Shown one piece after another: positions 53,866 through 64,000 of a DNA stretch of 64,000 bases. Origin of the DNA: Epiperipatus broadwayi (Eukaryota > Onychophora > Udeonychophora > Euonychophora > Peripatidae); the NCBI GenBank assembly GCA_028023455.1, contig JAQFVV010000113.1:1287268-1351267 (forward strand), in the 5' to 3' direction. The stretch's first letter is position 1; the number at the start of each line of letters is the position of its first letter. The position numbers and the translations under genes were made by a program. Below the pieces are notes generated by a model. It had not been told where the DNA came from and searched no databases. It saw only the letters and a list, made by a program, of their open reading frames with translations.

Positions 53866-54560
53866 ATGGATATTAAAATAGGAGTTTTTAATGTTAGAGG
53901 GTTAAACTCCCCACAAAAAATTGACCTACTCGCTAAATGGTATGACATTGTTAAACCGCAGATAATGGGCATTATCGAAACAAAAATCTACAGTGGCTCA
54001 TTAATCAACCCTACAGACAAGCTAAATTCCAAGGGCTTTACAGCCTTCTCAAACACATCTGACACTCCATCAGCGGGTACAGGCATCATCATTGATAAAG
54101 CCTGACCATTTAGTTCTTTCAAAATCCTACATATTGATGCACACTTGCTGATAATTACATTCACTCATAAAGCCATTACCTTAAACATAGCAATTGTTTA
54201 TATCCCCCCAGGTCCCACTATTATGAATAGAATTATACAAACACTTAACTCTAGGTTCATAAATGCTATGTATCCGACGATTATTTTGGGAGATTTCAAC
54301 ATGACATATCAGACCTTCACTGGCAAATGGTTACATCAGCTGTCCTTTCCGATGATGAGTGGAAGAGGCTTTCTGCCGGAGAAGGCTGTGTCATTTAACA
54401 ATGGTAGACATTCATCACTTATAGATCTGGTTTTCTATTCGCCATCATTACATAACATGATATGCATTCAATTAAAGAATTCCCCCCTCTCTGATCATGC
54501 AGCTGTTTTAGTGTCACTGGAAATTAATTTTGATAATAGAACGACAATTAATACAGGAAG
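53866..54560 (+). pseudogene. LINE ORF2, endonuclease domain (one premature TGA)
   Basis: This domain nicks target DNA to prime reverse transcription. The start ATG at 53,866 gives MDIKIGVFNVRGLNS. Catalytic-type residues are N9 (FNVRG), E38 (GIIETK), the D and N of LGDFNMT (about 54,287) and the D-H pair in LSDHAAV (about 54,490). Between them a TGA at 54,103-54,105 interrupts the frame, which then continues in the same frame as HLLIITFTHKAITLNIAIVY. All recognised motifs survive on either side of the stop, so the inactivation looks recent. Confidence 0.9.
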
Positions 54561-56050
54561 AACCATCAGAGTTCTACTACCATCACACACACCAGAATAT
54601 CTTTTTTCAGAAGTATACATATATCTACACAAGTTGAAGAATATTACAATGGATCCAGTCCAAGCATGGTGTGCTTTTACTAACCTGCTTTCATTTAATA
54701 TTGATCATCTTACCAGGACAACAACATCTCCAACAAAACTACTAAAGCTTATGGATGATACCTATAAAAAAATTATTGGCACCTCTCAATCAAATCTCGA
54801 TCGTCCCTGTCTGATAGCGTTAAAGATGACATATCAAGAGTTAACAAACCAGCTTAAAGAATATATCTCCATTAAAAAGAAAAGGTTATATTTAAATAAA
54901 CCACACATGTATACCAGAAACTTCATTAGATGGGCAGTAGGCCACCCCTCCAGGTGCGAGTCCCAGCAGCTATTAAAGTTCAAACTGAAATTGTCTATGG
55001 AGATTTTATGTTGGAGCGGCTTTACATATTGTATAGAGAAAAATTCCAGAGGGTATCCTCTCCAAGTCTAATGGCCTTTTCACAAGATAGATCAGAAAAT
55101 GAATTTAAAATTTCTTTAAAAGATTTCATTAAAAAAATAGAAGCGATGCCAGATTCATGTCATCCTGGCATAGATGGAATTCCCAAGTTAGTATACAAAC
55201 ATATTGATAAAAACACTGCACAATATATGCTTAACCTAGTCTCCTACCTCACTAAAGGCATCTATAAAATACAGGGCTTAAATCAAATTATGCTTGTGCC
55301 ATTTATGAAAAAGAAACAATTAATCTCAAACACCACTAACCTACGTCCAATTTCAATGTGCTCCCTTGGCATAAAGATAATAGAATCAGTGATAAAAGAT
55401 AAAATAGAGCCATTCATTTTGCCAAACCTATCAAAAATGCAATTTTCCAAAAAGGAATCCTCAACAGGACAGGCAGCCTTTCTATTCAAGTCAACTATAG
55501 AAACTGTTAGAGATAATAAAAAATACAGTCCAGTTGTTATTCAACTAGATATTGAAGCCACTTTTGACATGATTTCCATCAGTACTCTTCTTAAAACTCT
55601 GCAAAAATACTCAGTTCCGAACGCATATCTAAACTTGCTTGCTAACTTGCTTTTAAACCGTGAGATTTATGTTTCCCTAAATGGGAAAACTTCACCACCA
55701 ATAGTGCCACATCAGTCCATTCCTCAGGGCTCACCTCTCAGTGCCTTACTGTTCACTGCCTATATCAACCCTCTTATAAAAATAATAGAAAATGAATTTT
55801 CAGGAATCTACGTCCCACCATCAATGAGAACATCTCATGTATCGCATATATGGATGATATAGCAATATTTCTATCATCTCAAAAACAAATTCCCAAACTT
55901 CTTAAGATACTTAATAATTTTACAAAAGAATACAAGCTAACATTCAATATGGAGAAATCGTGTGCATGGCAGATCTTCACTGGTAATAGCATTAACAAAG
56001 TTTTCAAAGGTAGACCGAGCGCATTTCTTGGGTTCAACTTTTATTTATGA
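54561..56050 (+). pseudogene. LINE ORF2, linker and reverse transcriptase domain
   Basis: After the endonuclease a linker runs to about 54,930, where the frame shifts (the better frame continues AIKVQTEIVYGDFMLERLYI). The reverse transcriptase blocks are PGIDGIPKLVYKHI, LRPISMCSLGIKIIESVIKD (motif 2), VVIQLDIEATFDMISISTLL (motif A, D..x..FD) and QSIPQGSPLSALLFTAYINP (motif B). After a second shift near 55,805 comes CIAYMDDIAIF (motif C, YMDD, catalytic pair at about 55,847-55,858). Motif D/E-like sequence LTFNMEKSCAW and AFLGFNF follow. A TGA at 56,048-56,050 stops the frame, which resumes unchanged. Confidence 0.92.
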
Positions 56051-58219
<2,169 letters not shown>

Positions 58220-58220
58220 A

Positions 58221-58254
<34 letters not shown>

Positions 58255-58390
58255 TTTATTTTTATTATTTTTATTATTATTATTTTATTATTATTATTTT
58301 ATTTTTTTTATTTTATTATTATTATTTTTTATTATTATTATTATTATTATTATTTTTTTTTATTTTTTTTTTTATTTTTTATTTTTTAAC
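58220..58390. repeat. ATT/T-rich compound microsatellite
   Basis: (ATT)n at the start grades into mixed TTTTTATT and T runs; another short (ATT)n lies at 58,434-58,450. It is the complementary strand sense of the TAA array 1 kb upstream. Confidence 0.95.
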
Positions 58391-59717
58391 TATAGGTTCA
58401 ATATTTATGCATATTTTTTATTTAAGATATATATTATTATTATTATTATCCTTATGAATGTAAAACAACCACATCACATATTGTCATAATATGATTATTT
58501 TTATCAGCTAAAAATCTATAAAGTTAATACCCATAATAAAACCAAAGATACAATACCATTTGATCATCACTCAGTCCATTCATTTTTTTTCCTTTGTTTG
58601 TTTTCATTATTGATCCCATTTGTTTTTATTTTCATATAGTGTCATTTTAAAATTAATTACTTAATGCAACCTTTGTTTTGTATTTACATTTTATTTTCCA
58701 TTTAAACAATTTTCCACACTTAGATAAACCATTATGCTCTTTTTATAAATCCACCTATATACCATGCCTACCTTATTTTCTTCATAATTAACATTCTGTA
58801 GATAAGAAACTGATGTCTAATGGACTCAAATGCTACAAATATACAATGGAGGTCTTATTTACCTTTCCAAATAAGGTGTGCCCTCATGGCAAGTAATCAT
58901 TTATTCCTCATGATACTATCTTAATATCCAAGCTTTTCCATTAAGCTCTTATGGATTTGATCACCTTCATCTTATGGAAATTCCTCACATTATAACATCC
59001 AACTACATATATGAGTATCACTTAGATTAACCTCATTATGTTCTTATCAGTTCTTCAGGAAATTACAATTTACCACATTGACTATCCCCTGGAATGACAA
59101 CCTATCTAAATGTAAAAAGGATCACAGGCATATATCATGCAATAAATCAGCATAACTATATAATAATATTATCTTTCCATTAATTATTTTTCTAATTTCC
59201 TGGTGATATACTACAAAACAAAGTGTCAGTATAATTTGACAATAGTCAATATTTATTTATTTATTTTTAATTTGGGATCACAATTTTATTTATTGTATCA
59301 TATAGTTTATCATCCACCCATCTTTAATCCTTTCAGATTACTTTTCTTCACACTTCATTATCATACATTTGGTTATTTTTACTATTATATTACTAGGTTC
59401 TTTAACATTACCTTATACTAATCAACTTACATTTTAAAATATATCATATATTAATCTTACCTTGATATGATTTTATAATAAAAACTTAGAACATTATTTT
59501 ACCCATTTCACTCTTCTATTTACTTCATATCTATAATGTTCTCATTTGGAATATATCTAAAATTATAACTTAAACATCAACATATAAAACAATTCTTTAA
59601 CATAATGAAGATTAACTTCATAATAAAAAAAAACATAAAGTTAGCCATTATCTAATTTCTATCCAAAGAATAATAAATTATTATTTAGTTTTTTGTTTTT
59701 TCTTGGTGATTAATTTA
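58391..59717. other. AT-rich noncoding DNA
   Basis: No recognised gene; the 72-codon plus frame at 59,203-59,421 is hydrophobic low-complexity sequence. Confidence 0.5.
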
Positions 59718-60836
59718 TACACCTGGGTCTCTTTTTACGCGGATTTATTTAACATGATTTTGAAGTTACGTGATTCATGTTTCACTGGAAGTCGAACTCC
59801 GATAATTTGCTATTACTTTAAATAATAAATTTCGCACACTTACATTATATTGAAAGTAATAGCACATTATTGGAATTCAACTTTCATCTTAGTAATTTCA
59901 ATATTTTCAGTGCTTTATAATAGTAAGATTTTATGCAATAATGAAATTAAAATCATGATTTCCACATTTTATGTATACACACATTAAATTTTACAAGATT
60001 ATAATGTAAATTTGTTCAAACATTGTGCGTGTTAATTTTGCATTTTAAATCACATTCTGTTTTTGCTTTTTAAAAAAGAACGTAATCAATTATTAATCAT
60101 TTAGTGTCCACAAGTTTATTTTTAAAAGGTGAGTAATAGCAGTGGGCACAATTAAATTTGACAATTAAAAATTAAAATCTGATTTTTAATTGTAATTAAC
60201 AATTTAAAAATTACTTACAGCGACTTGAAATTAATGTGATGTGAAATTTGATTTTTAAACGGAATTGAAAATTAAAAAATTAAAGACAAAAATAAGAATT
60301 TAATTTTTAGTTGTTAGTTTCATAAACAATTAATAAAATCATCATCTCAAAGATTAATTACTAATTATGTTGTCACCAGAAAACCATTGACACAACATGA
60401 GTGTGAAGTTGGTACTAGTTGTATTTCCTCTTGTGAAAAATCTGATTTTTTTACCAGTTTGCAAACGAACGTGTTTTCGGCAAATAGTGATAATAATTAA
60501 AACATGTATAAAAAAATGTAAATTACTGTACTGTAAATTATGCATAAAAATATATTATTTTGAATAAAATTAAATATTATAGTTAAAAAAAGTTTGTCTT
60601 GTATCAATTTTTTTCAAATTTGAAATTTTTTATTAGTCATATTTTATTTCCTTATTTTTTTTTTTGTGCGAATTTTAAAGTAATTTTACATTGGTGCTTT
60701 GCTTTTATGCGAATTTTGAAAAATCACAGACCGCATCCCCCCTTTTTTAATGTAAGTTACGTCTAGTTTTGTGCGATTTCATTTGCACGTGTTTTCTGAG
60801 GAACCTATATATCGTATAAAACGAGACCCAGGTGTA
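59718..60836. mobile_element. Nonautonomous DNA transposon, TA target duplication, about 1.1 kb
   Basis: Left TA-CACCTGGGTCTC (59,718 on) and right GAGACCCAGGTG-TA (to 60,836) are perfect 12-bp terminal inverted repeats next to TA dinucleotides. The inner continuation, TTTTTACG on the left against CGTATAAAACG on the right, still partly pairs. TA duplication suggests the Tc1/mariner group. Inside are a copy of the GAACTCCGATAAT hairpin family (59,785-59,940), AT-rich filler and a 63-codon minus frame (60,354-60,545) with no recognised motif, so no transposase is evident. Confidence 0.75.
59785..59940. repeat. Diverged copy of the GAACTCCGATAAT hairpin family
   Basis: GTCGAACTCCGATAATTTGC on the left, and AGTAATAGCACATTATTGGA followed by TTTCAATATTTTCAGTGCTT on the right, parallel the hairpin at 21.75 kb but with a longer loop. 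Confidence 0.7.
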
Positions 60837-62685
60837 CATATGCAAAGCTGATAGTTCAGATTTTTTTCCATGTCAGGACTCTGAATACATTTGTCAATTA
60901 TCTAATAGATTGCCTCTTCAATATTTGAAATAATATTTTTATTAAAATGTTGGTTTTTTTTTTTTTTTTTTTTTTTAATTTTTTATTTTTTTTAAAATCA
61001 TTTAATACACAGATATTTTCCCATCACATTATTATACATTTTCTGGAATTATCAGATTAATGGATTATGTCAAATATAACTATTCAAGTGTTTTTAAAGT
61101 GTTGATCAAACCATTTAACATAAGTTCATCATTTTATTTCTATGGTTATATTACAGTTTATTGACATCAAGTCTCATAATATAGGTTTTCTTTTCTATGG
61201 GACAATTTTAACTCCTATGAGTTATTTTGCATTTATTATTGACTATTCGAAATAAATATTTAAAAGTCAGTTAAATAAAATTATTCCTATTTATACTACT
61301 ATAGGTGTATCTTCTTACAAAAAAATATTGTAGGATCAGTTTTAATTATTATCTCTATTATTTGTCTTCCACATTTCTGTAAGTTATTCTTTAAAGATTT
61401 CTATTCTGACTTTAATTTAGTTTTCTTTATATCATAAAGTTAAATTATCCTTTAAGTTTATACTGAAGTATAGATAACTGAGACTGTTTCATTACATGAC
61501 AAATTGTCCAACTTCTAACTGCTTGAAGTGAATCAATATTATTCTTATATATTTGACTGTTCACCATAATAATAAAATCCACTGGCAACTTTTTCTGCAT
61601 TAGCATTTTTTTAGAATTGTAATTTGATCTCCCAAACTATGACTTTGTGACCAATGACAAAGAAATTAATTATTTACTCCATGATATAATTATTTATCCA
61701 ATGCACATTATCTTGATTTTTTACTAATATAAATTAAATTACAGTTATAGCACAAAATTATCTTTATAATCGTCTGAATTTTACCAAATATTTCCGGACG
61801 ACTTAATTTACTTACTGGCTTCATTTGTTTTTTTCTTTTCCTCCTCTTTTTTTTCTTAATCGTCTGACTTTTATCTAAAATTCCCACCAATGTTACGTGA
61901 AAGTTGTCTCATTTACTGAGCATTTTAATTTTTAACATAAAAAATAATATTTCAAACCTAATTAAATTCAACCTTTTAATTTAAACATAAAATAATGTAT
62001 TTATTCAACTTTATAAAAATATTTTAATAAACTATCGAAATTATTGATCTTTTATTATTATAATTATTTTAAAAAAATATATTATTATAAAAATTATATA
62101 TAGACCTAAAAAAAACTAAACAACCACAAACGAATAAAAACAATAGTATGTTTATAATATCTTTTAAAGTCTCTATTAAAATATCTATCAAGTTATTATT
62201 GCCAGTTATATTTTTAAAATTTAAAATTTTGGATGATTAAGAACATCTTATTATGATAATTTATTAAGGTGAACTAATCAAAAGATCACAATATATACAT
62301 ATTTGGACTTTTTAAATTAAAATCTTTGGAAATGAAATATGAAAAGATAAAGATTATCGTTCCCCTCTAAAAATTATATGCAGAACTCCTTGAATTTAAA
62401 ATAAAATATGAAAATACTTAACCATATAGATATTAATATTCATTAATGAAGATTTTGAAATATGATTATTGCCTTTCGTTAAAAAGAATGGCATTTATAA
62501 ATTAAATTTGAGTAATATAAATGATTTTTTTTGGTTTTTATTACTGCATCTCTTATTCAAATCCATGATATTACAAGCATTTCCCAGTGCAGAAAGTTAG
62601 ATCTCCAATTCTAACTATGAATGCATTTTATAAAGAACCTTTACTTTTTAGATGAGCTAATGATATCAACACTTTAATCTTCATG
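60837..62685. other. AT-rich noncoding DNA
   Basis: A T run lies at 60,954-60,977. The minus frame at 61,708-61,890 is lysine/arginine rich only because of a T/C-rich stretch. No gene recognised. Confidence 0.5.
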
Positions 62686-62815
62686 ATCATATTGATTGAA
62701 AGGAACCATACAGGAGAAAAAGCATTTAAGTGCACTATCTCAACTTGATAAAATTTACTACACGATTCTCACACAAAATTGAGAATGATTTCTATACATT
62801 TTCATATTACTTACT
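62686..62815 (+). pseudogene. Remnant of a C2H2 zinc-finger gene
   Basis: The plus strand encodes RNHTGEKAFKC (about 62,703-62,735), the conserved C2H2 inter-finger linker (H-TGEKPF-x-C). The downstream finger is interrupted by stops, with FSHK-like sequence in another frame (about 62,765). Upstream, a leucine-containing stretch could be the previous finger, but its first histidine is lost. A single linker is weak evidence, yet this nine-residue consensus is unlikely by chance in such AT-rich DNA. It could be a processed or degraded array member. Confidence 0.45.
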
Positions 62816-64000
62816 TAATATATTAGCAGGTTCAATCAACAGCAGCCATCTATATTAAAAGATTTACATGAACAGAAAAAATAAACAACAAATGACTGGA
62901 TTTGGCAAATGTTCTATTAGACAAAGTAGATGTTTTATATAGTCTTCATTTATCCATAGGCATTTGGACTATATATATTTAGATAAATTATTTAACAAAT
63001 GGAAATTCTGTTTTTAAATGAAGTTAAGTTTATTGTGAAGATGTATTAAAGTGCAAGAGTAAACTTGTTCAAGTCACTACTGATTAAAAGATAATCACTT
63101 TTGATCAGTCACTCAAGCTGTTATGTATGAGCTAGTAGCTGAACACCTATGGCTATAGAAATTAAGATATAAGGTATAGTGGTTGTCTTTTGATCAGGAA
63201 TAACTTAGACAAGTTTACTATAGTTTTGTTTCAGTCTACAGAACCAGTCTGATTGGTTACTATACTTTAATACACTTAAATTTAACTTTATTTAAAAAAT
63301 GGAGTTTCCAGTTATTAAATAATTTACATCTATATTAATTTATTAAAAATATTAAATTTATATATATATATTGTACCGGTCAAAACATGTTTATCCAGTC
63401 TTTTTTTCTACTTTCTTATATTTATGAATCTATAAAATATTTTCTTTGCATTTTTATAGCAGAAAATGGTTAATAATTGCCTTCTACTTTATTGTAATTA
63501 TTTTATATGCCTAAAAATGTCTACTTTCTCTATAAGTTATTTCCATCAATTCAGAAATGATAAATTAATTACTTCCTATCTATTTTTCTGAACAAAATTT
63601 TTTCTGATTTTCTGTATGTTGTTATATACTTCTGTATCAGTTTTATTAGTGTTGGTAAAAGTAAAGTTGTTTTTTTTTAAGACTAAAATCCATTAAGCAT
63701 TTCTTAAATCCTAAACTTTATATTTTAACTAAAAATTAAAAAAAGCAAACTATACCAATTATATCATAAATGTTGGTGAAAGCCTAAATTTAAAATAGAA
63801 TTTGTTAGCCTTAATTCTCAAACAGAACTGTGAGAAAAGCCATTAAATTCTACAGTGATTAATTGATAAATTCAAAGTAAATAAGTACTTTATTTATAGC
63901 GAGTAAGAAATAAATGCAAAAAAAAAAAAAAGTAATTGTCTCCGAGTTTGGTATATAAAATAAAAATTATTTGCAGATGCCTAATTTAAGAAAATTTCCT
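62816..64000. other. AT-rich noncoding DNA
   Basis: Only low-complexity sequence and a small hairpin near 63,077-63,113 (AGTCACT and its direct partner around TGATCA) were seen. Confidence 0.5.

Noticed and set aside
61708-61890. Basic 60-codon minus-strand frame (KKKKRRKRKKQ)
   Set aside because: The basic run comes from a T/C-rich low-complexity stretch; no other support.

Overview
The window looks like a gene-poor, very AT-rich (roughly three quarters A+T by eye) stretch of a metazoan nuclear genome, probably an invertebrate. The reasons are LINEs, a Penelope-like element, mariner and gypsy remnants, several tRNA-derived SINEs, a remnant of a C2H2 zinc-finger linker (HTGEKAFKC), abundant microsatellites, and no operons or compact genes. 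No intact host gene could be supported, and almost every reading frame that means anything belongs to a broken transposable element. I cannot name the species from sequence alone.

Layout. 1-9 kb: AT-rich DNA with inverted-repeat (foldback) elements, two of them enclosing tRNA-like SINEs, a decayed gypsy-type reverse transcriptase on the minus strand (about 4.9-5.5 kb) and two adjacent large foldbacks (6.1-7.35 kb). 9-17.8 kb: a truncated RTE-type LINE (9.2 kb), a cluster of hammerhead-ribozyme-bearing retroposons (10.2, 12.05, 13.1 and 15.07 kb), a tRNA SINE (11.6 kb), an RTE LINE with a 5' inversion (13.6-16.2 kb) and a 5'-truncated L1/Tx1-like LINE with a 17-bp target-site duplication (16.93-17.83 kb). 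19-23 kb: palindromic and nested copies of a second dispersed repeat, here called family S. 25.6-33.4 kb: a Penelope-like GIY-YIG remnant and a direct duplication of about 2.3 kb, one copy carrying a later family S insertion. 34-48 kb: more foldbacks, two tRNA SINEs with clean target-site duplications, a palindromic hammerhead element (38.4 kb), tandem family S tails (39.4-40.1 kb) and a dead mariner transposase (43.8-44.4 kb). 49-57.2 kb: two truncated LINE fragments on the minus strand and a near full-length plus-strand LINE (ORF1 and ORF2), broken by frameshifts and stops and ending in about 92 TAA repeats. 57-64 kb: AT-rich DNA, an ATT microsatellite, a TA-flanked nonautonomous DNA transposon of 1.1 kb and the zinc-finger remnant.

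The most interesting signal is the hammerhead family. At seven or more positions a core of the form CTGAYRA - short stem II - AGAAAC - NN - GTC is enclosed by a two-part stem I. The pairing is kept between diverged copies by compensating changes: the stem I outer helix is ATCCAA/TTGGAT in one subfamily and GAATATC/GATATTC in another, and stem II is GGC/GCC in one and GCT/AGC in another. Copies are flanked by 14-16 bp target-site duplications and are often internally inverted. This fits a nonautonomous type I hammerhead retroposon (retrozyme-like or Penelope-associated), and a Penelope-like endonuclease remnant lies in the same window.
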